A stretch of DNA of 64,000 bases from Mesoterricola silvestris (GTDB lineage: Bacteria > Acidobacteriota > Holophagae > Holophagales > Holophagaceae), in assembly GCF_030295405.1 (NCBI RefSeq), contig NZ_AP027080.1:1798001-1862000 (forward strand), in the 5' to 3' direction. Shown here piece after piece: positions 55,025 through 64,000 of the stretch. Under the pieces are notes generated by a model that saw nothing but the letters and a program-made list of their open reading frames with translations, was not told where the DNA came from and did no database searches. Position numbers and translations under genes: made by a program. Position 1 is the stretch's first letter. Every line of letters starts with the position of its first letter.

Positions 55025-57895
55025 ATGCCAGACCTCGCAAGGCTCACAATCGCCGTTGACCATACCCAGGTTGCCGAGGGTGACAAGAAACTTGGTGCCC
55101 TGGCGACCACTGCCGACCGCGCCGAAGCAAGCCTTGCCAAGATGGGCCGCGTCATGGCGGGTCTCGGTGTCGTGGCTGGCCTTGGCATTGCCGCGAAACA
55201 GGTCTACAGCACTAACGCGGAATTCGAGCGGCTGAATACCTCCCTGGTCACGGTCATGAAGAGCCAGGCTCGGGCCAACCAGGTGTTCGGAGAATTGACG
55301 GACTTCGCGGCCAAGACTCCATTCCAGTTGGGGGAAGTCACCAGTGCCTACATCATGATGCGGGCCCGTGGTCTTGATCCCACGATGACCACCATGACCA
55401 GCCTGGGCAACCTAGCTTCGGGCATGGGACGTTCGTTCCAGGACACCATCGGGGCCGTAGGTTCTCTCGCTGCGGGCGAGATTGAGCCCATGAAGCAACT
55501 CGGGTTCTCGGTCATGACCATCGGTGATCAGGTGCGCCTTTCCTCGGGCGGCGTATCGGAAACCGTCTCCAGAAATGCCTACGAAATTTCAAAGGCCGTG
55601 GCCCGCATCTCGGATGTGAAGTTTGCCGGCGGTATGGAGCGGCAGATCGAGACGTTAGGCGGCGCGTTCTCCAACCTCCAGGACCAAGTCAGCGCCTCCA
55701 TCTACAAGATGGGCCAGGGCGGATTCAATGAGAACGTTCGGGTGGGCATGCAAGAGCTTACCCGGAGCATCAGCGATGCCACGCCCGCCGCAACGGCATT
55801 TTTCACCAGCGTTGTTTCGGGGTCCGTCGATTCCGTGAAGTGGCTTGGGGAGCATCGAAACGCCGTGCTGTCCCTTGGATCAGCTTACCTGACCCTTCGA
55901 GCTGGGCTTGCCTACGGATCGGTGGTTTCAGAATTCGGGAGCCCCAAGACGGGTTCGGATGCTGGCCTTGGGTCAAAGTTGCGTGGGATGACCGACTATC
56001 TCCAGAGCCTCAAAATGGCTCGTATCGAGAGCGTAGCCTACGCAGAAAACGAAGTCCGAAACACGGCGATCACGCTTGCTTCCGCCCAGGCCCAGCGGTC
56101 CAAAGCGACGGCCATTGCGGTTGGAACCGCATCCGCATTCGAGGCGGCGGCAGTCCAGCGGATGATTGCACTCCAAGAGGCCCAGGTGACGGCGGCGACC
56201 GAAGCCCACACGGTTGCCCTCGCCAAGCAAGCCCTTGCCCAGAGGGCGAACACGGTTGCCGCTGGTGCTGGCAGCCTTGCCACAACAGGGTTCAAGACAA
56301 TCGTGACCGCCCTTGGTGGCCCCATTTCGGCCACCGTGACGGCCCTGGTAGCGGCTGGAACCGCTGCCTACTTCTTCCGCGACAGTTTTAAATCCTCTGC
56401 GACGTCAGCACTGGAAGAGAGCAAGAAACTGACGGAGCAACTCGACAAGGAATTGATTGCCCTCAAGGAACGGAACAAGGCCCGCGCCGAAGGGAAGAAC
56501 TACATCATAGGGGCTGGTGACGCCGATATTCAGTCAATCGTCAGCATGCGGAACCAGGTTGCCGAGGCCGAACAGCGCGTTGCGGCCCTCAAGGCAAATC
56601 TGGCAACTGCTTCCAGGACTTCCAGCGGCTCCGTCTACGGTGGTGATTCTGGAGAAACTGAATTCGAGCGCATCACTGCTGAACTAGATCAGGAGAACGC
56701 CACGCTCACGCGCCTGAATGCTTCCCTGACGCAGCATGTGAACAGGCTCAAGGCGGTCCAGGTCGAGAAACAGGCCGCATCCGATGCCGCTGCCGAAGCC
56801 AGCCGGAAAGAATCCGAGGCACAGGCAAAGAAGGCCAAGGAAGAGATGGCGGCCCAGTTGCGAGCCCAGGAAGCGCAAAAGCTTGTGGAGGAGCACAAGA
56901 CCTCCGTGCGTGACCTGACAAAGAAGAATATTGTCGGCCTTGCGGAACTTCAGATGCCGTTCGGCGGTGCTGCCACCAGTGAAATCGAACGGTCTATCGC
57001 TGAACTATACGCTAACGCCAAGCGCCTGAAATACACCGCGTCAGAGATGAGGCTAGTGGATGAACAGGTTCGGCAGATGCGGGAGAAGGCCAGCGGGAAG
57101 TTGAATTACCAAGCCGCTGAAGATTCACGCGCCGACGAACAAAAGCGACTCCGTGATTCGCTGGATCTTCAGTATGCCCAGGCCAAGGCCGCTGAAAACT
57201 TCATGTTCGCGGAAGCCGATGCTGCAACCCGCCTGCGGGATGAGGATGCGAAGTTGTCAGCTCAAAAGGCGGTCTTGAACCAGCTCTACCAAGATGGCAA
57301 TGTCACGATGCCGGAATACCGTGATCGCATGATGGAGTTGGAACGTCAGGCCCACATCATGACGGGGACGTTCGGGGACCTCCGCGACACCATCAACAAT
57401 TGGGCATCCGATAGCGCCAATTCGTTTGTTGATTTCTGCTTTACAGGCAAGAACGCATTCGGGGATCTGATCACATCCATGCTGAAGGACTTGGCCCGTC
57501 TTGCGGTTCAGAAAAACATCACAGAGCCTTTGTTTGCTGGTTTCTCATCCTGGCTCGGGAGTCTTGGTGGCGGCGGGAATGATTTCACGCCAACGCTCTC
57601 CACCGTGAACGTTCCTCCATTGGCCACCGGAACCAACTACGTCCCCCAGGACATGCTGGCCCTGATCCATGAGGGTGAGGCGGTCGTGCCTAAGCAATAC
57701 AACACGGGCGCAACGGGTGCGGTCCAGAACCTCACCGTCCAGATCAACATCGACCGCAGCGGATCAGCCACCACCACGACCAAGGGCGAGGATGACGCGA
57801 TGAGCAAGCGGCTCATTGAGCGCATGCGCGGCGTGGCCCAGGAAGAACTCTACAACGCGCAGCGGGCCGGCGGAATGATGGCGGGGGGTAGGTGA
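55025..57895 (+). CDS. Tape measure protein
   Basis: A 956-residue protein that sets tail length. The N-terminus (LTIAVDHTQVAEGDKKLGAL) and the domain with NTSLVTVMKSQARANQVFGE and FAAKTPFQLGEVTSAY are typical of TP901-like tape measures; long helical regions and a hydrophobic stretch near 425-450 follow. The end has a lambda H-type region (NWASDSANSFVDFCFTGKNA; LIHEGEAVVPKQYN). Length predicts a tail of roughly 140 nm using the usual rule of about 0.15 nm per residue. Confidence 0.92.
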   Translation: MPDLARLTIAVDHTQVAEGDKKLGALATTADRAEASLAKMGRVMAGLGVVAGLGIAAKQVYSTNAEFERLNTSLVTVMKSQARANQVFGELTDFAAKTPFQLGEVTSAYIMMRARGLDPTMTTMTSLGNLASGMGRSFQDTIGAVGSLAAGEIEPMKQLGFSVMTIGDQVRLSSGGVSETVSRNAYEISKAVARISDVKFAGGMERQIETLGGAFSNLQDQVSASIYKMGQGGFNENVRVGMQELTRSISDATPAATAFFTSVVSGSVDSVKWLGEHRNAVLSLGSAYLTLRAGLAYGSVVSEFGSPKTGSDAGLGSKLRGMTDYLQSLKMARIESVAYAENEVRNTAITLASAQAQRSKATAIAVGTASAFEAAAVQRMIALQEAQVTAATEAHTVALAKQALAQRANTVAAGAGSLATTGFKTIVTALGGPISATVTALVAAGTAAYFFRDSFKSSATSALEESKKLTEQLDKELIALKERNKARAEGKNYIIGAGDADIQSIVSMRNQVAEAEQRVAALKANLATASRTSSGSVYGGDSGETEFERITAELDQENATLTRLNASLTQHVNRLKAVQVEKQAASDAAAEASRKESEAQAKKAKEEMAAQLRAQEAQKLVEEHKTSVRDLTKKNIVGLAELQMPFGGAATSEIERSIAELYANAKRLKYTASEMRLVDEQVRQMREKASGKLNYQAAEDSRADEQKRLRDSLDLQYAQAKAAENFMFAEADAATRLRDEDAKLSAQKAVLNQLYQDGNVTMPEYRDRMMELERQAHIMTGTFGDLRDTINNWASDSANSFVDFCFTGKNAFGDLITSMLKDLARLAVQKNITEPLFAGFSSWLGSLGGGGNDFTPTLSTVNVPPLATGTNYVPQDMLALIHEGEAVVPKQYNTGATGAVQNLTVQINIDRSGSATTTTKGEDDAMSKRLIERMRGVAQEELYNAQRAGGMMAGGR

Positions 57896-58233
57896 TGGCG
57901 GCGTTCACGTATATCCCCGACTGGGGACCCGATCCCAGCCTTGAACCTGCAACGCGCACCGTGAATCTTGGAGACGGGTATGAGCAGCGGAGCAATAAGG
58001 GGCTGAACCCCTACCTGCCTACCTGGAATCTGACCTTCTCCAAGCGAAGCCAGGGAGAGGCACAGGCCATCGCGGCGTGGTTCATTGCGAATACCGCGAA
58101 CGTGACCGCCTTCACCTGGACGGCGCCTGACGGGGATACGGGCCTGTGGGTCGCCGACAAATGGACCCCCGCGAAGCCCGTGGACTACAACTCCTGGGCC
58201 GTGAGCGCCATCTTCCGCAAGGTGCCCGCATGA
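57895..58233 (+). CDS. Minor tail protein M-like
   Basis: A 112-residue protein with the lambda gpM/DUF pattern: FTYIPDWGPDPSLEPATRTV, LGDGYEQR, NLTFSKRSQGEAQAIAAWF and FTWTAPDG. It belongs to the tail-tip complex. The ATG at 57895 overlaps the tape measure stop. Confidence 0.88.
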   Translation: MAAFTYIPDWGPDPSLEPATRTVNLGDGYEQRSNKGLNPYLPTWNLTFSKRSQGEAQAIAAWFIANTANVTAFTWTAPDGDTGLWVADKWTPAKPVDYNSWAVSAIFRKVPA

Positions 58234-58868
58234 CGCTGCCGTATTCGGAACTTCTCAGCCTCACGCCCTCGGCCAAAATCTACCTCTACGTCCTGGACGC
58301 AACCGGTATCGGTGGGGCTGTCTCCTACTTCTGCGCCTCGTCCACGGCGGCAGGCGCGAACATCGTGTGGCAGGGTGTGACCTACACCGCAATCCCGATC
58401 GAGGCCGAAGGGTTTGCCACCAACGCCAAGGGGACGCTTCCCCGGCCCAAGATCACCGTCTCCAACATCGGTGGCGTCGTCGGGGCCATGGTGCGTGACT
58501 TCAAAGACCTGGTGGGCGCCAAGCTCATCCGGAAGGTCACTTACGCCAAGCACCTGGACGGGATGCCCGGCGCGGATCCCAACCGGTGTATGCCGGATGA
58601 AATTTGGATCATCAATCAGAAGACCTCCGAGGTGCCCGAATCCATCACGTTTGAACTCATGGCCCCCATTGACGCGCAGGGGATGAAACTCCCACGTGGC
58701 ATCATCCAGGCCACCACCTGCCGCTGGTCCAGCGAGAACACGGACGTTTGCCCCTACGTCATGACTTGTGACAAAGGACTGGCCACGGCCAACGGCTGCA
58801 AGGTCCACTACCCCACCGGCAACCTCCCCTTTGGCGCGTTCCCTGGAACGCAGTCGATCGGCTCATGA
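58230..58868 (+). CDS. Minor tail protein L-like, with Fe-S cysteines
   Basis: A 212-residue lambda gpL homologue. The C-terminal part has four Cys (TTCRWSSENTDVC, then MTCDKGLATANGC) in the arrangement that holds a [4Fe-4S] cluster in lambda gpL, and ends NLPFGAFPG. It links the tape measure end to the tail hub. Confidence 0.9.
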   Translation: MTLPYSELLSLTPSAKIYLYVLDATGIGGAVSYFCASSTAAGANIVWQGVTYTAIPIEAEGFATNAKGTLPRPKITVSNIGGVVGAMVRDFKDLVGAKLIRKVTYAKHLDGMPGADPNRCMPDEIWIINQKTSEVPESITFELMAPIDAQGMKLPRGIIQATTCRWSSENTDVCPYVMTCDKGLATANGCKVHYPTGNLPFGAFPGTQSIGS

Positions 58869-59530
58869 CGCCGGAACTGCTTTCCCTGGTCCAGGCCCAT
58901 GCGCGGGCGGAATTCCCGCGTGAGTCCTGCGGCCTGTTCGTCTGGGATGGGACCTGCAAGGCGGTCTATCGGCCCTGCCGGAACATCGCCAGCGAAGGGG
59001 AATTCGAGATTCACCCTGCGGACTGGGCAGATGCCGAAGATTCCGGGGTCATCATCGGCGTGGTCCACTCCCATCCCAGCGGGAAGGTCGAACCCTCCAT
59101 GCAGGACAAGGCCGGTTGCCTCCGGTCCCAACTGCCCTGGTGGATCGTGACCCCCGAGGGGGAATGGACCCGGATGACCAATGCGCTTCCCCTTCAGGGA
59201 CGGGTCTACGCCTGGGGTGTTCAGGACTGCTATTCCATCCTTCAGGACTGGTTCTCATTTCGAGGGATCACGCTTCCCGACTACATGAGGGACCCGGAAG
59301 ACGGCCAGGACCACTACCGAACCCACTTCCAGGAATGCGGGTTCCAGGCGGTCAATTCTGACAGGCAGGTGGGGGATGTCCTGTTCTTCGGGAATCCCAC
59401 CCATCATGCAGGCGTCTATGTCGGGGACGGGAGATTCCTGCACCACAGGGGAAAACAGCTTTCAAGGGTCGAAATGTTGGACGGCTACTGGCAACGGGAG
59501 CACTCGCTGACGGTCAGGAGGATGGCGTGA
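58865..59530 (+). CDS. Tail protein K-like: JAMM peptidase plus NlpC/P60
   Basis: A 221-residue lambda gpK homologue with two domains. Residues about 1-105 form a Mov34/JAMM fold with an intact metal motif (HSHP-x6-S-x2-D). Residues about 115-221 form an NlpC/P60 cell wall peptidase with Cys in VQDCYSIL and His in HHAGVYVGD. It probably cuts peptidoglycan or matures the tail tip during entry. Confidence 0.9.
   Translation: MTPELLSLVQAHARAEFPRESCGLFVWDGTCKAVYRPCRNIASEGEFEIHPADWADAEDSGVIIGVVHSHPSGKVEPSMQDKAGCLRSQLPWWIVTPEGEWTRMTNALPLQGRVYAWGVQDCYSILQDWFSFRGITLPDYMRDPEDGQDHYRTHFQECGFQAVNSDRQVGDVLFFGNPTHHAGVYVGDGRFLHHRGKQLSRVEMLDGYWQREHSLTVRRMA
59350..59363 (+). promoter_or_regulatory. 14-bp dyad site (GGTCAATTCTGACA)
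   Basis: One base off the perfect dyad; codons GTC AAT TCT GAC, the same reading as in the spanin and J genes. Confidence 0.5.
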
Positions 59531-60174
59531 AACGCACGATTCTGCTCTACGGGGCCCTTCGGAAATTCGGGCGGAAGTTCGTCTTCGACGTGGATACCAC
59601 CGCCGAAGCCATCAAGGCGCTTCGATCCCAGGTGAAGGGGTTCGAAGCCTACCTGCGGAACCACCTCCAAAACGATTTCTCGATCGTCCTGGACGGGGAA
59701 GCCCTGGACGAAGAAGGGCTCCAGTGGAACATGGGCAACGCCACCACCCTGAAGATCATCCCCGTGGTTTCGGGGGCAGACGGCGGGTTCCTGAAGGTTG
59801 TGGCGGGTTCCGTTCTGATTGTTGTTGGGAACATGTATCACCAGCAGTGGTTGATTGGCGTGGGTGCGTCCATGGCCCTTGGTGGCGTGGCTGAAATGCT
59901 GTCGGCAAACCCCGTCAACAACCCCTCCCTGAACTCCGAGAACCCCACTACCTATTCATTCGGATCCCCCCGCGTCACGACAGGGCAGGGCAAGCCGATT
60001 CCAATCGCCTACGGGGAATTGATCGTGGGCGGCCACCTCATCTCTGCGGGACGCCAGCCTGAATCCTGGCAGACCAACGGCATGGGCGGGATGGCTCCGG
60101 ATGAAGTTGGAACCATGAGCGGGAACGGGGATACGTCCCCCTGGGTTTGGGCCCTTGCCCCTGTGAGCGCGTGA
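59527..60174 (+). CDS. Tail assembly protein I-like
   Basis: A 215-residue lambda gpI homologue from GTG: a ubiquitin-like N-terminus (TILLYGALRKFGRKFVFDVD; LQWNMGNATTLKIIPVV), a hydrophobic Gly-rich segment (about 95-130) and a C-terminal domain with PIPIAYGELIVGG. It assists assembly of the J protein. Confidence 0.88.
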   Translation: MKRTILLYGALRKFGRKFVFDVDTTAEAIKALRSQVKGFEAYLRNHLQNDFSIVLDGEALDEEGLQWNMGNATTLKIIPVVSGADGGFLKVVAGSVLIVVGNMYHQQWLIGVGASMALGGVAEMLSANPVNNPSLNSENPTTYSFGSPRVTTGQGKPIPIAYGELIVGGHLISAGRQPESWQTNGMGGMAPDEVGTMSGNGDTSPWVWALAPVSA

Positions 60175-60175
60175 T

Positions 60176-63100
60176 ATGAGACGAATCGATTGGAACGGTG
60201 ATCCTTCGAACCCGAATCCATTCCAGGACCCTGGACTTGCAGGGACCACCGGAACGGAGCGTGGGAAGACGCTCCAGATCCTCAGCGAAGGCCCCATCCA
60301 GGGCCTCTCGGATGGGCTGAAATCCGTCTACCTTGATGGGACCCCTGTCCAGGGTTCGGATGGGTCCTTCAACACGTCCAGCCTCGCCGTGGGCATGACC
60401 GCCGGGACGCTCACCCAGGTTCCCATCCCGGGTATTCAGGGCGTGGAGTCTGAAACGATCGTCAACACGCGGGTTTCCATTGCCTCGGGTGCCATACCCA
60501 GGACCATATCTACCTCTGGAATCACTGCCGTTCGGATCCGTCTTCGCTTTCCCCAGTTCCGGGGCGTGGACTCCACGACAGGGGCATCCTACAAAACGAC
60601 CGTGACGCTCAAGATTGAGCGCCAGAGCGCGTCCTGGAATGGGGGCGCCTGGGAAGTCCTGGGCAATCTGGTCAATTCTGACAATCAGTCTTCGGCCTCC
60701 ACTAAGGCATGGCGCATCGAACTCCCGGCGGCTGGACCCTGGACGATCCGAATCACGCGCCTCACGGCGGATTCAACTTCGGACTACCTCCAGAATGAAA
60801 CCTGGTGGGACGCCTACACGGTCATCACGGATGCCAAGCTCTCCAATCCCTACATGGCGACCATCGCGGTTTCCATGGATTCCAAGCTGTTTTCGTCCAT
60901 CCCGGAAGTCACGGCCAAGATCAAGGGTCGGATCATCAAGGTCCCGGCCAACTACACCCCCTCCACCCGGGCCTATGCGACCACCGGGACCGGGACCACG
61001 GGCGGGGGATGGGACGGCACGTTCAAACTGGCCTGGACCGACAACCCGGCCTGGATCTTCTACGACCTCTGCACGAATACCCGGTATGGGGCAGGGAACT
61101 ACCTGAACGTCGCGGGCCTGGACAAGTGGGCGCTCTACACGATTGCCCAGTGGTGCGATGTCTTGGTGGACGATGGGAACGGCGGCACGGAACCGCGCTT
61201 CCGATGCTCCCTCTACATCCAGGGCCAGGACGAAGCCATCAAGATCCTTTCCGAACTGGCCTCGGTCTTCTGGGGGATCGTTTACTATGCGGGTGGAACG
61301 GTTTCGGCCCGTGCGGACGTGGATTCTGTGCCTGCCGCCCTCTACGTCAACGCGAACGTCGAAGATGGGCGCTTTGAATACACCGGCACCGCCTACAAGG
61401 CCCGGCACACCGCCGCGCTCGTGACGTGGTCGGATCCCAGCCTCGGCTATGCCTCTGCCGTGGAATACGTGGAGGATGCCGCGGGGATCGCCCGGTATGG
61501 CTACAACCCTGTTTCCGTCACTGCCGTTGGATGCACCTCCAAGGGACAGGCCCGGCGCTACGGCAAGCGGATCCTGGCCACGGAGCTGATGCAGACGGAA
61601 ACGGTGGACTTCATCTCCCCCATGGAAGGGGCAGTATGCGTGCCTGGGGATATCATCCAGGTCCACGACAAGAACCGAGCCGGGAAAGGCAGGTGGGGCG
61701 GGCGCATCGTGTCGGCCACATCCACCTCCGTCACACTCGATGCCCCCGTCACCCTGGCCAGCGGGAAAACCTACACGCTCAAGGTGCGCCAGCCTGACGG
61801 GACGCTGGAAACCAGGACGGTCACGAACGCCGCAGGGACCTTTTCCACCCTCACGAGTGCAGCATGGACCCTGACGCCCACGGCCACCGCCGTCTGGATG
61901 CTCCAGGAGGGAACTACCGCATCCCTCTACCGAACTATTTCCATTGTGGAAAAGGATCCAGGACGCTTCGCCATCACGGCCTTGAGCCATGACCCCACGA
62001 AATACGCCCTCATCGAATCGAACCTCATTGCCGTGGGAACAACGGGCCCTTCCACCGCTGTCCCCGCCGTGACCGGCCTCGCGGCGGTCGAGTCGGTGCA
62101 AACCCTCACGGATCGGGTTTCCCACATCCTGACGGCCTCCTGGGGCCCCGCAACGGGTTCTTCCCCCACAGGCTACAACGCCGCGATCAGCCGGGAGTAT
62201 GGGCCCTGGAACGACATGCCCGTCAGCGGGCTTTCTGCCGTGGCGTCCAACCTGGAGCCCGGGTCCTACCGGATCCGCGTCTTCGCGCTCTACGGGACCA
62301 GCCAATCCGCTTTTAACGAGGTATCGGCCACCGTCACGGATGGACCTGTCGGAAGCGCAGTCGGGGACCTCAACTCTCCCAATGCGTTGACCAACCTGGA
62401 AAAGGGTCTCCTGGTCCAGAAGTGGAACGACGAAGCCCAGACCAAGACCCAACTTGATGCTCAGGCTTCCACCTACACCGTCAGCGCCACCGCCTACGAC
62501 AATGCCGTAGTCGCCCTCTCAACGGGCCTCATCGCTGCTGGCGCCCCTTCCAACTGGGCAACCTCATGGCCTGATGGGACCACGTTCACGGCAACGGGGA
62601 TTGTAGGGTCCCTCTCCACCTGGTGGGCCAACATCGCCAGCACCAGGGCCGCACTTCAGGGCGCGATCAACGCCAAGATCGCTGTGAATGCTTCTAGCGA
62701 TGCCACCACGAAGGCCAACGCGGCCCAGTCCGCCGCCATTGCCTCTGCCGCCACGGACGCCACGACGAAGGCGAACGCCGCCTATTCCTCAGCCGTGTCC
62801 TCAGCGGCGACGGATGCCACCACCAAGGCCCTGGACGCCATCAACAAGAGCCAGCTCCACGCCGTCGCCTGGGCCTCCAGCGCCCTCCCCACCCTCCCGA
62901 ACGGGACCTACCCTGCGGGCTACCTCGCGCAGACCACGGACAACCGAAAGTTCCAGGTGAACGCAGCCGGGAACGCATGGGGGGAAATCACTCAGGCGGC
63001 CATCGGCATATTCGGGCAGGTTGTGGCTTCCCAGATGGTGCTGGCGAACCTGGACAACCTGATCCCCAACCCGACGAGTGAACAGGCCGCGCCAGCAGGT

Positions 63101-64000
63101 GGATGGCCAAGCGGAGCCTATGAAGCGGCGGCGCTCTACACCGGAAGCGCACGCACCGGGAACCAATGCCGATCCATTCTCTCAACGGGAACATCTGCGC
63201 AGCTCGTGGCCATCACCCCCGTCATCCCTTGCACCGTGGGGGACCAGGTTTATCTGTCCGCATGGATGCTGGTGAACCAGGCATCCGATTCCGGCCATGG
63301 CGGTTTCTATGTGTCCTTTACCAACGCAAACGGGAGCGAGGTAGCAGGGTATTGGATCTACGGGTCGGGCCTCAATTGGTCAAATTATGTCCAGGTTGCG
63401 ACCAACCTCACGGCCCCGGGTGGTGCCGTGGGCTACCAGGTAACCATCGGATGCAACGGTGCCCCGTCTGGGTATCGCTATTATTGGGACGACTTCTACC
63501 TTCGCCGCATGGCCGATTCCAACCTCCTTGTGGATGGGGCCGTCACCGCGCAGAAGGTAGCCGCCAAGGCCATCCTTGCGCAGAACATGGTCCTTGCGAA
63601 TCTGGACAACCTGATTCCCAACCCGAACAGCGAAGCCGCAGCCCCGTCTGGGGGATGGCCGTCCGGTGCGTGGGAGGCCGTGAATACGGTAGTCGGCGGC
63701 ATCGGGGCTTCTCTCGCATGGGCGGGAACTGGTAGCAGGGTTTTCCCTGGAACGGGGAATTTCGTCCGGAATCAGATTGCAGAATTCCCCGCGAATGAAG
63801 GGGACCAGTATTATTTTGAGGCCCAGACCTATCAGGATCAGACCAATTCCAACGTTCTGGCCTCAATCTCAATCGACTTTTGCGATGCTTCGGGATCTCC
63901 CATCGGCACATCGCCGTCCGCCTCCAGGTCGGTGAATAGCGGATGGGTGAAACTGTCTTTTGGGTCCACCGCGGCCCCTTCTGGGACCGTCAAGGCCAAG
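60176..64000 (+). CDS. Central tail tip protein J-like, open at window end
   Basis: At least 1,275 residues without a stop. The N-terminus matches lambda gpJ (GTERGKTLQILSEGPIQGLS; LYIQGQDEAIKILSELASVF; PMEGAVCVPGDIIQV), including baseplate hub domains, then fibronectin-like strands (about 620-710). A coiled coil of repeated SSDATTKANAAQSAA-type units (about 840-880) leads to at least two tandem copies of a domain that begins MVLANLDNLIPNP (near 63,041 and 63,587), probably carbohydrate-binding. This protein should determine host receptor specificity. The C-terminus lies beyond the window. Confidence 0.9.
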   Translation, partial: MRRIDWNGDPSNPNPFQDPGLAGTTGTERGKTLQILSEGPIQGLSDGLKSVYLDGTPVQGSDGSFNTSSLAVGMTAGTLTQVPIPGIQGVESETIVNTRVSIASGAIPRTISTSGITAVRIRLRFPQFRGVDSTTGASYKTTVTLKIERQSASWNGGAWEVLGNLVNSDNQSSASTKAWRIELPAAGPWTIRITRLTADSTSDYLQNETWWDAYTVITDAKLSNPYMATIAVSMDSKLFSSIPEVTAKIKGRIIKVPANYTPSTRAYATTGTGTTGGGWDGTFKLAWTDNPAWIFYDLCTNTRYGAGNYLNVAGLDKWALYTIAQWCDVLVDDGNGGTEPRFRCSLYIQGQDEAIKILSELASVFWGIVYYAGGTVSARADVDSVPAALYVNANVEDGRFEYTGTAYKARHTAALVTWSDPSLGYASAVEYVEDAAGIARYGYNPVSVTAVGCTSKGQARRYGKRILATELMQTETVDFISPMEGAVCVPGDIIQVHDKNRAGKGRWGGRIVSATSTSVTLDAPVTLASGKTYTLKVRQPDGTLETRTVTNAAGTFSTLTSAAWTLTPTATAVWMLQEGTTASLYRTISIVEKDPGRFAITALSHDPTKYALIESNLIAVGTTGPSTAVPAVTGLAAVESVQTLTDRVSHILTASWGPATGSSPTGYNAAISREYGPWNDMPVSGLSAVASNLEPGSYRIRVFALYGTSQSAFNEVSATVTDGPVGSAVGDLNSPNALTNLEKGLLVQKWNDEAQTKTQLDAQASTYTVSATAYDNAVVALSTGLIAAGAPSNWATSWPDGTTFTATGIVGSLSTWWANIASTRAALQGAINAKIAVNASSDATTKANAAQSAAIASAATDATTKANAAYSSAVSSAATDATTKALDAINKSQLHAVAWASSALPTLPNGTYPAGYLAQTTDNRKFQVNAAGNAWGEITQAAIGIFGQVVASQMVLANLDNLIPNPTSEQAAPAGGWPSGAYEAAALYTGSARTGNQCRSILSTGTSAQLVAITPVIPCTVGDQVYLSAWMLVNQASDSGHGGFYVSFTNANGSEVAGYWIYGSGLNWSNYVQVATNLTAPGGAVGYQVTIGCNGAPSGYRYYWDDFYLRRMADSNLLVDGAVTAQKVAAKAILAQNMVLANLDNLIPNPNSEAAAPSGGWPSGAWEAVNTVVGGIGASLAWAGTGSRVFPGTGNFVRNQIAEFPANEGDQYYFEAQTYQDQTNSNVLASISIDFCDASGSPIGTSPSASRSVNSGWVKLSFGSTAAPSGTVKAK
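60670..60683 (+). promoter_or_regulatory. 14-bp dyad site (GGTCAATTCTGACA)
   Basis: Last copy in the window, inside the J-like gene; identical to the one at 59350. Confidence 0.5.

Larger units (their letters stand above)
5545..64000. mobile_element. Lambda-like siphoviral prophage, right end outside window
   Basis: From the integrase onward nearly every gene is phage-like and arranged as integration, leftward early, immunity, rightward early, packaging, lysis, head, tail. The left boundary is placed in the 166-bp gap between the YedF-like gene and the integrase, where composition turns AT-richer. I cannot name the att core because attR is not in the window. The tail tip gene is still open at 64,000, so the element is at least 58 kb here and longer overall. 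Confidence 0.95.

Noticed and set aside
60773-62452. Minus-strand frame of 559 codons opposite the J-like gene
   Set aside because: Antisense artefact of GC-rich codons; the plus strand is open for 1,275 codons with recognisable tail tip domains.
63363-63384. GGTCAAATTATGTCC as a further dyad site
   Set aside because: The half-sites are five bases apart instead of four, so it does not fit the 14-bp pattern.

Overview
The window is GC-rich bacterial chromosome (about 1-5,550) followed by a large prophage that starts near 5,550 and runs off the right edge at 64,000. Lipoproteins, a spanin-like protein and a cytochrome c point to a diderm host. The host genes and the GC-rich codon use would fit an Acidobacteriota (Holophaga/Geothrix-like) genome, but that placement is a guess. 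Host genes: the tail of a NapB-like dihaem cytochrome, an Rrf2 regulator, aquaporin Z, class II fructose-bisphosphate aldolase, an SDR dehydrogenase coupled to a DUF502 membrane protein, pgsA, and a degenerate YedF-like protein.

The prophage has a lambda-like plan. A tyrosine integrase (5,711-6,958) converges on an AlpA-like excisionase. A leftward early operon (about 21,230 down to 6,955) holds many small overlapping genes: a RecE-like exonuclease, a YbcO-like nuclease, a second Xer-like recombinase, a phage radical SAM enzyme and several zinc-ribbon proteins. Embedded in it are three RNA features: a complete tmRNA (20,437-20,752), a tRNA-Met-like gene, and about 1.3 kb of non-coding DNA packed with perfect hairpins (18,430-19,712) that resembles the large ornate phage RNAs.

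The immunity region (21.2-23.1 kb) has a leftward HTH repressor followed by two lipoprotein genes and a strong terminator, so both lipoproteins are probably made in the lysogen. Two near-identical 21-bp operators lie inside matching promoters facing left (21,269-21,298) and right (23,036-23,065). The rightward early region (23.1-35.3 kb) carries a CII-like regulator, a C5 methyltransferase whose DNA also encodes a second full-length frame, a helicase/methyltransferase pair, DUF1064, a DUF1376 initiator, DnaB, three tandem paralogues, NinB and many small proteins.

Late genes run from 35.3 kb: TerS, TerL, a Mor-like activator, lysis genes (GH19 endolysin, holin, spanin), DUF4055 portal, structural and repeat proteins, MuF-like head protein, scaffold, P22-like capsid, connector genes, tail tube, a chaperone with a -1 slippery site, tape measure, and lambda-type tail tip genes M, L, K, I and J (J is open at the window end). 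This is a siphovirus with a lambda-like tail.

Three sequence families are not explained by genes: a 14-bp dyad (GGTCAATTTTGWCC type) at 12 or 13 places across the prophage; two copies of a stem-loop element with a conserved internal loop and co-varying stems (14,091 and 16,957); and two copies of a 38-bp dyad element ahead of the lysis and capsid modules (38,622 and 49,143).
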